From NCBI GenBank assembly GCA_958298945.1, contig OY282609.1, positions 33,267,212-33,331,211 on the forward strand: a stretch of 64,000 bases of DNA, read 5' to 3'. The DNA comes from Atherix ibis. Its lineage: Eukaryota > Arthropoda > Insecta > Diptera > Athericidae. The notes below the pieces were generated by a model that was not told the DNA's origin, ran no database searches, and worked only from the letters and a program-made list of their open reading frames with translations. The translations under genes and the position numbers were made by a program. Of this stretch, positions 1-12,376 are shown in pieces; the stretch's first letter is position 1, and each line of letters starts with the position of its first letter.

Positions 1-246
1 TCTTAATAAGCCGGTCTACTTCGATCATTTCCATGATTTTATCGACCTTTTCAACGACGGATATACGTTTGCGAGGTGCATCTTTAACATATTGAAAATA
101 CCGGAACGGAATCGACAAAACCAAAATTGCGCATAATTGGCTGTGACAGTATTGTGACCATGAGCACCATTCATAATTTCAGCTGCCTGTCTTGGATTTT
201 TGCCTGTATCAAAGCAAAATTTTTGTTAACTTCCATATAACTCTTA
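1..246 (-). pseudogene. Mariner transposase N-terminal fragment, cut by the window edge
   Basis: Read on the minus strand from about 246 down to 1, the translation contains YAQFWFCRFRSGIF and, after a frame change, KDAPRK...VEKVDKIMEMIEVDR. This is the first helix-turn-helix region of mariner (SETMAR-like) transposases. The catalytic domain would lie left of the window. At least one frame change is needed, so the copy is dead or truncated here. Its start side abuts the next mariner remnant, which suggests nested insertion. Confidence 0.55.
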
Positions 247-326
247 AATGATCAACAATCAAAATACTGGTACAGAATACGGAATGTCACTTTTCCAACG
301 AGTACAATTCTGAACTTTACGAGATA

Positions 327-1440
327 TACGAGGGTCGTTCAATAAGTCCTTAGAAAAAGATGGAAAAAAACTGTTTTAAAAAAAAAAAATTTTATTTTTC
401 AACATAATCTCCTTTTAGCTCTATACACTTTTCCAACCGTTTTTCCAAAAATTTTATCCCGTCCAAAAAATAGGATTTCGGAAGTTCTGCAAAATACTCA
501 TCCGTTTGAGCAATGACGTCCTCGTTGGAAGTGAACCGTCGTCCGCCAAGCCATTTCTTCAGATTGGGGAAAAGAAAATAGTCACTCGGGGCCAAATCTG
601 GTGAATAAGCGGGATGCTGCAACAATTCCATTCTCAATTCCACAATTTTGGCCATGGAAACAGTGCAGGTGTGCACACGCGCATTGTCCTGATGCAAGAG
701 GATTTTTTTCTTCTTCAGATGGGAGCGTTTCTCTTTGATTTCCTCGCTCAACCGTTGCAATAACGACGCGTAATACGCTCCTGTTATTGTTTTTCCTTTT
801 TCCAAGTAGTCGATAAAAATGATGCCCTGCGAATCCCAAAAGGCACAGTTGTTGCCTTCTTCGGAGCCCGTTCACCCTTGAAAATCCACTGTGATGACTG
901 TCTTTTCGTTTCTGGAGTGTAGTAGTGTATCCAGGTTTCGTCCACAGTGACATATCGACGAAGGAATTCGGCAGGATTGCGATAAAAGAGTGCCAACATA
1001 GTCTCAGAGTCCACTGCACGATTGCGCTTATTCTCCTCTGAGAGCAAACGCGGCACCCATCTTGCCGACATTTTTATCACAGACAATTTTTCATGCAAAA
1101 TTGAAGCGACTGTACCTTGTGATATGCCCGTGGCCTCAACTAATTCGCGCACTTTAATTCGCCGCTCGTTCAAAATCAGATCGTGGATTTTGTCGATGAT
1201 TTCAGGAGTAGACACCTCAACTGGGCGTCCTGAACGATGTTCATCTTTTGTGGATGAACGGCCACGTTTAAATTCATTCACCCAATTGTAAACCGTCGCA
1301 AACACAGGTGCAGATGTGCCATGAACTGCATCCAACTCGGCTTTGATTTCTTTCGGGCTTAAGCCTTTCAAATGGAGATGTTTGATGACAGCCCTAAACT
1401 CGTTTTTTCCATTGTTATGCACAAATAAATTGTTATGCAC
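327..1440 (-). pseudogene. Mariner transposase, irritans-like, frameshifted
   Basis: Two overlapping minus-strand reading frames form one transposase. The N-terminal part (784-1440) has the HTH domain, the linker WVPRLL and the first catalytic Asp in VTVDETWIHYYTPE. The C-terminal part (392-805) has the second Asp in HQDNARVHT and the third in YSPDLAPSDYFLFP, a DD34D layout. A frameshift near 784-805 separates them. The C-terminal tail (CIELKGDYVE) ends just before a terminal repeat starting ACGAGGGTCGTTCAATAAG at about 329. I found no matching inverted copy on the 5' side near 1450-1500, so that end looks lost. The HTH and linker resemble the irritans subfamily more than mauritiana; the subfamily call is from recall. 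Confidence 0.8.
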
Positions 1441-1502
1441 AAGTTTTATGTTCCAGGTTCCGAAGTTTTATTTTAATAACTTTTAAATGAAATACAATTT
1501 TA

Positions 1503-1745
1503 TATTTTATTGATTGATTATATGGTCTTTGGCATCATGTATGAAATATGATTAAGCACATTTTTCATAACGTCTTCGCAATCTTCTTGTGTTATTTCAG
1601 CAATTTCGTTTCGAATATTGTCCTTAAGCGTCGTTGTTGTGGTTGATTTTATAGTGTACACCTTTTCCCCCAAGTACCTCCATACGAAGAAATCAGGAGG
1701 GTTCAAATCAGAGGATCATGGAGGCCAGTCGATATCACACCTTTT
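1503..1745 (-). pseudogene. C-terminal fragment of a DD41D-like (rosa-type) transposase
   Basis: The minus-strand translation contains a third-catalytic-Asp block (DWPP, then SSDLNPPDFFVWRYL) followed by EKVYTIKST, LKDNIRNEIAEI and NVLNHISYM. This is the end of the IS630/Tc1/mariner transposase type that is intact at 6,333-7,409. A stop codon interrupts the segment before the Asp block. It lies between the irritans-like remnant and a terminal repeat of another mariner family. Confidence 0.6.
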
Positions 1746-1752
1746 TGTAATT

Positions 1753-1892
1753 ATTTGGCCGAACTTGTCGGCATAAGTAAGAGACATGAGTACCAACATA
1801 ACGCCACAAAAGAAATCGAAAATCGAATATACGTAACCCGCGGAAATTCAAAATTCGTGATACTTTTTAAACAGACCTCGTATATTTATTTA
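1753..1892. mobile_element. Solo terminal repeat of the long-TIR mariner family
   Basis: About 140 bp match the right end of the mariner copy at 32,343-33,265, from GGCCGAACTTGTCGGCATAAG to the terminal AACAGACCTCGTA. No transposase of this family is attached, so it is a stranded end. It shows the family is dispersed in this genome. Confidence 0.75.
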
Positions 1893-4390
1893 GCTTGAAA
1901 AAGTTGTTTTTAGCTTTTTCATTAAATTATTGTATATTATATTTTTTTGAAAGATTTAAATTATTATTAATTTCTTTTATGTTATTAATTGATAAATTAG
2001 CTCATCATTTTGTAATAATTGGATTGTTATTTTGATCTGCTTTCACCAAATCAAAAAATATAATCAAAGTCAAATGTTTGTGGGTAAAAATCAAGATCAA
2101 TAAAATAAAATCTATAAATTCTTAATCTAAACAATATGCAAACGTGGACATTTTACCTTAATCATAAAAAAAAAACAAATGTAAAAGTCTTTTTAATTGG
2201 GTTTTAAAATAATTTATTATTAAATGCATTTTAAACTCGTTTTTTTTCTTCTCAACAATGTTTTTCTAAGCTGACAATTCATTACTTTAAATTATTACAT
2301 TTTATGCATTCTAGAACTGCATGCTTTTTTCGTTATTTTTATTATAATTATTATTGTTATTGTATTTATCTAAAATTACTATTATTATTATTTTTATAAC
2401 TAATTTCATTTTTAAATTATTATAAGTTTATAATATTCAAAAGGACTAACAAATAAAATAGTATAAATTGATTTTTTTTTATGACTCATTTAGTAGTAAT
2501 TAGTTAATTATCTATTTGACTTTCATTCATATTCAAATTCTTTTTAATATTTATACTTTTAGAAAAATACCATTTCCTCTTAAAAAGAAACAGTTCCTTC
2601 GTTTTTTTTTTTAAACGTTTATTGAATTTTCAATTAATTTTTGCTTACAATTTTCGAATTACAATTTCATAAACATAATATAATATTGAAATAGAATATT
2701 TCAAATTTACTAAATCGATTTTATATATAATATATAATTTTTCTAAAATTATTTCTTTTAAGAATCTATATTTTTATTATTAATATTTTTTCTCTGTCAC
2801 TTTATATTCTATGAATATAATAATATTATTGTACTTTAATATACATTCAAATATTTTTTTTATTTTATAGGATTTTTATTAATTTGTTATGCATTTGTTT
2901 TTTTAAAATACTAAGTAATTATAAGAAGATATTTCTTGGTTTTACTTCTTTGAATAAAATGTTTCTATTGTATTTAAAAATATTTTATAAACACTTTTCT
3001 TAATTAGTGCTTTGGTCAAACTATAATCAAAAGTTTATTTATTGAGTTAACGATATTACAAGTAAGATGTAGTTCAAAAAGTAATATTGTAATAGTTACT
3101 ATTACCATTTATTTGATAAGAATTATGTATTGGGGGGATGGGGGGCGGGGGGACTGTGCATACGATTATTTACAAAAATTTTGCATTTATTGAGAAAATA
3201 TATTCTTTAGTCTTTTTATTTATGCTCAAATCAATAGACGAAATTTTTATTATAAAAAATAATTAGATTAACACGAAGAAAAAAAACATAACGAAAATTT
3301 CTTAACATTTACTACTACTACCACCTAAATATATTTGAGATAGGAAAAATAAAAATAATACGTGTCTGATCATATCAAGATAGTTCAAAAACCTTATTAA
3401 AATAGAAGCAAAAAAATCAAGTTTTATCTCACTTTTTTTTTACCGGTAACAGGTTTTTCTAGTAAAAAAAGGGGAAAAAAACACTAGACAAATCATTAAT
3501 CGATGATGTTATCACTTTCTCATATTCGGACGCTGGCTACTTTTTGTGAATATTTATTTTCAACTTTTAAACAAGTTCTGAAATCTAGAAGAATTCTAGT
3601 TATCTTAGAAAAGATTATTAATTTTTTTAAATATTCTATTATAAAAATGCCTCCCATATTTCCAACATAAATACTTCTCTTTGCTTGGAATTTTCCGCAA
3701 CAAATTATCTAACAGAGAAAATGTATGCGCATCAATTATTTTTAATAAAGATCTGATCTACCTCTTTATGTAGATAAGTAGGTACTTTGAGAAGTTTAAA
3801 GTTAAAAATAAATTTTCTCTTATAATACATTCATATATATAAAAATATATGAATCGATATATGGATTTATTATAAAAGGAAAGATTTTACAAAAAATGAA
3901 AACAATTTACTTTAAAAGAAGAGTATATTATATATTCAATATTCTTATAAAAATCGACATTTTAAATATACCGTCATAATTCGATAGATAGTTAGTTGCC
4001 CATGCTTTTTCTTTATTTGTACATACAATAATTCCATACTGCTTTACTAAAACTATACGAAAGAAAAGAAAATGAATAAAAAATCTTCGGAAATTTATTT
4101 TTTAACAGAATTTCAAAGAAAAAAAAATTTTGAACAAAAATATTGCCATTATAAAATTAGTTTATTTCTTTTCTCAAACCTTTTATGGTGTTTCCCAAAA
4201 ATTTTTAAATGCATTCCTTATTTTTTTTTTGATGTAATTTTTATTCATTATTATCATTATCATTATTATTTATTATTATTAATATTATTATTATTATTAT
4301 ATATATAATTTTCTTTTCTTTATTATTTTTATACAATTACATTAATAATTATTATTAATTTGAAATAATTATTATATATTAATAATAAAC
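1893..4390. other. AT-rich intergenic DNA, no gene recognised
   Basis: The stretch is very AT-rich with poly-A/T and ATT runs. The 78-codon ORF at 4,072-4,308 is made almost only of Phe, Ile, Leu, Tyr and Lys and ends in an ATT microsatellite (about 4,242-4,306), so I read it as chance. A G-rich island at about 3,132-3,152 is the only compositional outlier. The part next to 4,391 must include the 3' UTR of KdelR. Confidence 0.5.
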
Positions 4391-5029
4391 TTATGCTGGT
4401 AATTGGAGTTTCTTCCCTTTTAAAACTTTTGTTACATACAAATAGAAAAAGTCACAGTACAATATCGTTTGAACAACTCCAGCGAATATAGCAATTAATT
4501 CATAATGGGACTCAACAACATAACGATATATCCAATTAACTAAATATAATGCACGATATGATCCCAATGCGAATAAATAATGGCTTGTGATCGATTCAGC
4601 TTCTCCAGTCTTGCTAACCAAAAATAATTGTGGTAAAATTGCAACCGATTCCAAATAGATTGAGAATGTCCATAGCACTTCGGTGACAGAAAAGTCATGG
4701 TTTATGACAAGTGCCAAAATTGCGCAAGGTATAAGTAGAAATTCGATGCGGAACGAATCATGATTATGGTCGTATGTCGCCTTGAATTTTGCATACATTA
4801 AATAGAGTGTCGCCACTGATGCTCCAATAAATACGACTTTCATGCACGTGTTATACAAACTTATATATGTTGTAACGAGATCCAAATACCTCGTCGTATA
4901 TACAATTGTGAAAAGGATTTGTGACTTGCCTGAAATGCCGGCACACGATCTTGTTTTCCATATTTTTATCAATAATATTATTATAGCAAGTAAATGTGCT
5001 AAATCTCCGGCCAATCGGAATATATTCAT
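4391..5029 (-). CDS. KdelR: ER lumen protein-retaining receptor (KDEL receptor)
   Basis: The receptor binds the C-terminal KDEL/HDEL signal of escaped ER proteins in the Golgi and returns them to the ER in COPI vesicles. The ORF is 212 residues, the usual length of the family, and starts [13 protein letters not shown] as in other animals. Seven hydrophobic segments span the protein. Family motifs include the region around [11 protein letters not shown] (residues 27-37), YTTRYLDL, the segment [19 protein letters not shown], and the Lys-rich cytoplasmic tail ending KGKKLQLPA, the COPI-contact end. The whole CDS is one exon with no internal stop or frameshift. The next start upstream is absent, so this Met is secure. 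A pair of ACGTGG motifs lies upstream at 5,446-5,463. Confidence 0.97.
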   Translation of the reverse strand: MNIFRLAGDLAHLLAIIILLIKIWKTRSCAGISGKSQILFTIVYTTRYLDLVTTYISLYNTCMKVVFIGASVATLYLMYAKFKATYDHNHDSFRIEFLLIPCAILALVINHDFSVTEVLWTFSIYLESVAILPQLFLVSKTGEAESITSHYLFALGSYRALYLVNWIYRYVVESHYELIAIFAGVVQTILYCDFFYLYVTKVLKGKKLQLPA

Positions 5030-5445
5030 CGTTGCTTCAACTTTGACTGTTTGTTTTTATTATTATTATTAGTGCTGCTGAGTCAAATTTTTATTTTCCA
5101 ATCAAATGCTGTCACTTTTTAGTTGATAAAAATATTTACTTTCGGCTGATATTTTTCTTATATTGCCTATTATAATTATTCTTGGCTCATTTGAGTTCTT
5201 TTTCGCCAATTCAATAGCAGCAAATACACATCAATCCGTTTCGTATGTGTTAAAAAAAAAAGAACTAGGCAGAAGATATAACCAATGAAACAATCAAATT
5301 ATATGAAGATCAAACGGTTGTTGATTCAATTAACTAATAATATATAAGCAATTATTTACTAATTAATAAACGAACTTTTGTAAACAGCGTAAATATAGGA
5401 CAAGTCCTTTTTCACAAAACAAATCACCGCCGTAAATTCTAAAAA
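5030..5445 (-). other. KdelR 5' leader and promoter-proximal region
   Basis: AT-rich DNA separates the start codon from the ACGTGG pair. It should contain the transcription start and 5' UTR. I see no further coding exon and could not place a TATA box or a leader intron with confidence. Confidence 0.4.
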
Positions 5446-5463
5446 TGACGTGGCCGACGTGGC
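5446..5463 (-). promoter_or_regulatory. Paired XBP1/UPRE-like sites upstream of KdelR
   Basis: The plus strand reads TGACGTGGCCGACGTGGC; in the KdelR direction this is GCCACGTCGGCCACGTCA. It holds one exact TGACGTGG unfolded-protein-response element and a second overlapping-style GACGTGGC core 9 bp away. They lie about 420 bp upstream of the ATG in a locally GC-richer patch (5,420-5,600). KDEL receptor genes are known UPR targets in animals; use of this site is inference. Confidence 0.5.
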
Positions 5464-5639
5464 TTAAGAAATTTGACAGTTCTCCTTTTGCAGCTTAGGA
5501 AGCTTCGACGTGTTTACTGTATACGCGTGCTCGTTGTCGATGTGTGTGCGATTGTCGTATTAAAGCCGACAATAGTTCTGCTTCTAATGATAATGTAGTA
5601 GTCGACGACGCCGGATTCCTTTAATTTTCGTTCTTATCT

Positions 5640-6332
5640 ATAATATCCTTTACCACTTCCGACTAATATAGAAACAAACATATTTATTTAGAATTTGTTA
5701 CTTATTAATTTTTATTAAAAATACCTCATTAATAAATCAAAAGAGAAAACAGAAGTGAGTTTTGTCTTCGTAATCAACTAAGCATTCACCTTAAATTTTA
5801 ACCTCTTTGACAGCTGTCGTTACAACATATATTCTGAACTTAGCTACAGACCAAATGTACACCTAGAATGAACCGATTCCACTCCTAAAATCTTATTGCA
5901 CAGTTCTACATGTTCCCATATGATACCGGTATTATATCCCCTCCACAAACTTTTTCACACTCACTATAGCCTTATAGTCATTTTCTCATATTGTATTTTT
6001 TTATAATAAATTAGTTAATAATATTAAAGAAGTGAGTTGAAAAAATAAATTTCATATGTTTAAAAAAACTCTGTTAATACAATAGAAAAGATTTGTCTAA
6101 ATTGTGTTTATATTGTCATATAAAAATGTTCGTTAATAATGTAATATTCTATAATACCGCGTTTTTACATCAAAAATTACATACAAATTTTTTTTTAATT
6201 TAATTCAACTATTAATAATATCGGTTTTTTCAATAGCAACTTGACACTTTTGATTTCTTACTGTGAACGCACCCTTTAACCAATCAGTGCGCTGTCACTG
6301 TCAAAACAATCAGAAACTTTAACATTTTTATC
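5640..6332. other. Intergenic DNA between KdelR and the DD41D element
   Basis: No gene is recognised. The part nearest 6,333 (including TTTAACCAATCAGTGCG at about 6,274-6,290) is probably the 5' non-coding end of the transposon. I looked for terminal inverted repeats against 7,410-7,640 and found only weak matches, such as GTTGAAAAAATRAAT, so the element ends are not set. Confidence 0.35.
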
Positions 6333-7409
6333 ATGCAAAGACTCACGAACGAAGAACGTTTACAAGTAATTAAAAATTACTACGCAAATTCCGGGTCGAT
6401 GATAGCAACTTTAAGAGCGCTTACGCCAATTTTGGGTCGTCATTCTCGCCCGAGTAGACAAGCAGTTTACAATTTGGTGAGAAAATTTGAGTCAACTTAT
6501 TCACTGTTGAATGTTCCCGTGCCAGTGAGACAACGCAGCGGTCGCAGCGCCGAGAATATTGCTGCCGTTGAAGCGTCCGTCGCAAACGCCCCAAATCAGT
6601 CGATTCCACGACGTTCTCAGGAATTGGGCATTAGTCAGGCCACACTATGGCGTATTTTGCGAAAGGATCTTGTCCTGCACCCTTACAAGATCAAGTTAAC
6701 TCAAGAACTAAAGCCACTTGACCATATGAAGCGACGCAGGTTCTCAGATTGGGCTCTAGAGAAGTTTGCCGAAAATGACGATTTTCATCGCAAAATCATC
6801 TTCAGTGATGAAGCTCATTTTTCGTTGAATGGCTTCGTCAACAAACAAAACATGCGTTATTGCAGTCCTGCAAACCTTCATGAAACACCACTTCATCTAC
6901 AAAAAGTGTCTGTGTGGTTCGGTTTTCATGCCGGTGGCGTCATTGGGCCATTTTTCTTCGTTGATGAAAATGACCGTTACGTTACAGTCAATGGTGAACG
7001 CTACAGAGACATGTTGCAGCATTATTTCTTCGATCAATTGCATGGGCTGGACATCAGTGATATGTGGTTTCAACAAGATGGTGCTACATCTCACACAGCG
7101 GGAGAAACAATCGACTTATTGAAGTCCAAGTTCGGTGAACGTGTTATATCGAGAAAAGGTCCTGTCCATTGGCCGCCGAGATCTTGTGATTTAACACCTC
7201 TAGACTTTTTTCTGTGGGGCTACGTTAAATCGATAGTCTATGCCAATAAGCCGGCGACATTAGAGGACCTAAGAGCCAACATCGAACGAGAAATAGCGGC
7301 CATTCCCGTCGAATTGTGTGGCCGAGTCATCGAAAATTGGCTGCAACGAATCGACCGCTGCAAGCGTGCCCGTGGTGGACATATGGCCGAAGTCGAGTTC
7401 CATTCATAA
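6333..7409 (+). mobile_element. Intact DD41D (rosa-like) Tc1/mariner transposase
   Basis: The 358-codon ORF is uninterrupted. Residues 1-115 form the N-terminal paired-type HTH region, with RQRSGR as a GRPR/GSGR-like linker near residue 67. The catalytic triad is Asp159 (IIFSDEAHF), Asp249 (WFQQDGATSHT) and Asp291 (CDLTPLDFFLWGYV). There are 41 residues between the second and third Asp, which defines the DD41D (rosa) group rather than mariner proper (DD34D). The C-terminus has the family block KPATLEDLRANIEREIA. It is the only full-length transposase in the window, so it may be recent or active. Terminal inverted repeats and the TA duplication were not found by eye. Confidence 0.88.
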
Positions 7410-7654
7410 TTGCATTGAAAACAAATTCATTTTTTCAACAATTAACTTTGATGTTAAAATTTTCAAGCTATACTTTACTCAGTTTTATGGGTCTGATGAG
7501 AAAAAAAAAACATGATAGATTATATACTGTTTTAATTAAAAAAATAATCCAAAACAAATTTTTTCAACAATTTAACAATAAAATATTATTGGCCGATCTT
7601 AAACGATGATCCAACATTTTTTTTTTTAGTCGGACCCATGCAATATCATTACTT
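7410..7654. other. 3' end of the DD41D element and MetAP2 3' UTR
   Basis: This AT-rich spacer must contain the right end of the transposon and the 3' UTR of MetAP2, which is transcribed leftwards. AATAAA-type signals for the minus strand are plentiful (TTTATT at several places), so I do not choose one. Confidence 0.4.
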
Positions 7655-9385
<1,731 letters not shown>

Positions 9386-9906
9386 TTTTTGTATATTTTG
9401 TTTTTAATTATGCCGTATTATAAAAAAATACACTTAAGTCATGAATTCACGGAGCCGTAAACACTAACAAAGCTAGCAAATAATTTAAATGAATTATTAT
9501 AGTTTTTCGTTCAATTTTGGTCATAAGCAGTGTTACCAATTAAATAAAGAGCTACAAAATGGTTTGCGTCCTAGTTTGGGGTGAATTTATTTTATACGCA
9601 CTTGTCGAAAAACTCCACTTAAACATCTATTTGATCTTTATATATTTTTATTTAATTTAATAATATTTCATTATCAATTAATTATTATTAACTTATTTAA
9701 TTGGGAAAAAATAATCAAGTAAATTTTTGTATAATTAAATTAAATGTGAAACAGTATAATTGATGTGGTGAGATGGGAATTTTTGCACTGTGGCCAGTGT
9801 TGTATATGTAAAATGTCAATTTGACTTTGACAGCTCATTTTAGTTTTGCGTTTGAATATTTGTTTTTATTTACGTGAAAGTTTTTGCATTTTCTGATGAT
9901 ATAAAA
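9386..9906. promoter_or_regulatory. Shared divergent promoter region of MetAP2 and NF-YB
   Basis: The 521-bp gap between the two divergent start codons must hold both promoters and 5' UTRs. A CCAAT pentamer lies at 9,536-9,540. One such pentamer in AT-rich DNA is weak evidence. No TATA box stands out above the AT-rich background. Confidence 0.5.
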
Positions 9907-10703
9907 ATGAGTGGAGTCAAATTTGAAAATGATGCATATTTATTAACAGAAGAGACAGAAGTTTCGGGTGCGTAAATCAGAAACATAAGCATAATGAAAT
10001 TTTTTTTATTTCCATTAAGATGAATCTGTATAATTGCAGACGATTCCAGTACCGATAATAATTCGAAACGTTTGCTTTTGCGAGAACAAGATAGATTTCT
10101 GCCAATATGCAACATAGTTAAGATAATGAAAAAAGCAATTCCAGAAAATGGTAAAATCGCTAAAGATGCGCGAGAATGCATTCAAGAATGTGTATCGGAG
10201 TTTATTTCGTTCATAACATCGGAAGCAATCGATTTAAGCCATGCTGAAAATCGAAAAACAGTCAATGGCGACGACATTTTACATGCGATGGATGCGCTCG
10301 GTTTTGAAAACTACGTAGAACCTCTTTCATTGTACCTTTATAAATACAGAGAAGTGTGTGCAAATATAAAGATTGTAGTTGAAGAAAATACATATAAATA
10401 ATTTTAGTTTTATATTATTCATTTTATTTTTAACACAACTTACTTATTTTTAGTCTACAAAGTCGGATAGAAGTCTTATTTATACCGAAAATATGTTTGA
10501 TGAAGATTCATCGAATGATTTCAGTAAGAGTTCTTTAAAATAATATATCTTTACAAACAAACTGGGAGGAAAAAAAATAATAAATGTTATTTATTTAAGA
10601 GCATCAACAAAACGGAAACGTATCGGATATGCTAGGAACAACAACACCAAATGATACTATTCGCTATTATCAAAATGATCAATCAACGAACTTCAATCTT
10701 TAA
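9907..10703 (+). CDS. Nf-YB: Nuclear transcription factor Y subunit beta (NF-YB), 4 exons
   Basis: The histone-fold subunit that pairs with NF-YC and then NF-YA to bind CCAAT boxes in the nucleus. Coding exons are 9,907-9,967, 10,040-10,353, 10,454-10,523 and 10,600-10,703. All have GT-AG borders and join in phase to 182 residues. The histone-fold domain (about residues 31-125) contains [51 protein letters not shown] and [14 protein letters not shown], all family hallmarks. Taking the GTGTGT donor after YRE gives STKSDRSL, which fits the family better than reading on to the stop at 10,401. The last exon ends QSTNFNL. Exon 1 is short and not conserved. AATAAA follows within 20 bp of the stop. 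Confidence 0.93.
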
Positions 10704-11427
10704 CAAAAATAAATCTTTATTTTGTAATTATTCTTTAATAAATTAGTATAAGTTGGGACAAAAAATGGAATTCTATTTTGTATATTGGTAGAAGAATCGT
10801 TTTTGATTTTTATTAATTTATTTTATAAATTGATTCATTTTTTTCAATCCATTTCAAGTATGAAATTGCTGAGCACTTCTTAGGTATACTTTCTTAGTAA
10901 ATTGATTTTATAATTAAATTTATTTTAATTATAAATTCATTTTGGAGAAAATGAATTTAAAATATATGTCTCAAAAATGTATTCATCTATTTAGTTTTGT
11001 TAATGTGTATAATTTAAGGGAATTAGTAAGACTTGAAAAATTTTGCAACTTGGTTTTTTGTTTAAACATTTACAAAATTTGTAAAGCATGAACTTTGGAA
11101 GAAAGCTTTAATGTTATTGAGATTAACGTAATATGGCAATTTCGAATCGTGGATGACTCAAAATTAGCAACTTGGGCTCTACTGGTTCTTAATAATAATT
11201 CAAAGCAATCAACTTGATAATAATTCGAAGCAGTCAATTTGCTGCTTCGAATTATTATTAGGTGATAGTTGAGTATGTTAGCTTCCCAGGAAACCTGGTT
11301 ACTTTTTCCTGTGAATTTTTTCTATTTTTAAGCAATCAATTTGTTTGTGTGCAGATATATTGACATGGTCTACTAGAATTCATTTCATTGTTTAGTTTTT
11401 ATAATATTTCGAAACGTTAATCTGGTG
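10704..11427. other. AT-rich intergenic DNA downstream of NF-YB
   Basis: No gene is recognised. The segment includes the NF-YB 3' UTR (AATAAA near 10,709 and 10,738) and a perfect hairpin at 11,217-11,258. Confidence 0.5.
11217..11258. repeat. Perfect 17-bp stem hairpin with 8-nt loop
   Basis: The left arm ends ATTCGAAGCAG and the right arm begins CTGCTTCGAAT; the arms are complementary over 17 bp (11,217-11,233 and 11,242-11,258). About 26 bp to the left is an imperfect direct copy of the left arm (AATAATAATTCAAAGCAATC), so the hairpin may be the remains of a small inverted-repeat element. Confidence 0.7.
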
Positions 11428-12376
11428 TATAAGCTTAAATCCGCTGTTTGGTCATAGATGGCATGAGTAAGCGCATTTAGCTACCGTGGACACGCCATAC
11501 TTTTTTTATTATTTTGGCATCTGTCAACACTAATTAGTGCACATTTTCAGAGACTTCGTACAACAACATACATTTTTCCTTTGGTAATCATGTCTAGTTT
11601 TGTGCCAGAAAAGGCATATGCGGGAAGCTCTGCTTTTCTGCTTCAATTTGAAGAAATTGGCTGCCGAATCGCATCGAATGCTTATGGAGGCCTATGGTGA
11701 CAGTGCTTTATTGGAAACAATGTGCCGAGATTAGTTTCGTCGGTTCAAAGACGGCAAATTTGACTTGTGGGGTAAGAAGCGTTAAAATCGGCCTAGGAAG
11801 GTTGAGGACCATCAATTGCAGTCACTTTTGGACAAAGGCAATACTCAACCGGGATCCCTGCAACATCTCCAAGACCAAATCGCTTCGGACAGAAGACGAT
11901 GCTGTGCCTTTGGTGGGATCAGCACAGTATCGTCTACTATGAGATGTTGAAACCTGGTGAAACAGTCAATGCCCACCGCTACCACCAACAACTGATCAAA
12001 TTGCACCGTGCTCTGCGTGAGGAAAGGACGGATTATCAACAAAGACATGACAAGCTGATTTCCCTCCACGACAACGCACCATCGCACACGTCAAAAATGG
12101 TCCCCGCTTATTTACCAGACCTGGCCCCTTCCGACTACCACCTGTTTTTGTCGATGGGCTGAGCAGCACTTCGATTCTTACGAAGACGTCCTAAAATGGT
12201 TTGTGAATGGTTTGCCACGAAGGAGAAGGCATTTTTTTGGCGTGGTATCCACAAATTGCCCGAGAGATGAAAAAAATGTGTAGCTAGCGAGGTCAAGTAC
12301 TTTTAATAAATTTGGTTTTGCTTTCTATGAAAAAAACGTGTTTTTTTTACTAAAAAACAGCGGATTTAAGCTTATA
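11428..12376 (+). mobile_element. Mos1-like (mauritiana) mariner, internally deleted
   Basis: The ends are perfect 22-bp inverted repeats, 11,428-11,449 and 12,355-12,376, each beginning TATAAGCTTAAATCC when read inwards; the first TA is probably the target duplication. The transposase starts near 11,590 (MSSFVP) with FCFNLKKLAAESHRMLMEAYG in another frame. It ends with CLWWDQ, YYEMLKPGETVNAHRYHQQL, LHDNAPSHTS (second Asp), YLPDLAPSDYHLF (third Asp) and FWRGIHKLPER, a close match to Mos1. The centre with the first catalytic Asp is missing, and there are stops and frameshifts. The length is 949 bp against about 1.29 kb for Mos1. Non-autonomous. Confidence 0.9.

Noticed and set aside
582..1291. 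Other open frames overlapping the irritans-like transposase
   Set aside because: They are shadows; only the frames with DETW, HQDNARVH and YSPDLAPSD match a family.
4072..4308. 78-codon ORF next to KdelR
   Set aside because: Simple composition, ends in an ATT microsatellite, no start context or domain.
9386..9906. NF-Y autoregulation through the CCAAT at 9,536
   Set aside because: One pentamer without flanking match or conservation data is not enough.
10072..10401. NF-YB as a single-exon protein ending [12 protein letters not shown]
   Set aside because: Splicing after KYRE restores the family sequence STKSDRSL and two further in-phase exons; the read-through end is intronic.
11217..11258. 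Hairpin as a microRNA precursor
   Set aside because: The perfect 17-bp stem is too short for a typical precursor and lies in simple AT-rich sequence; kept only as an inverted repeat.
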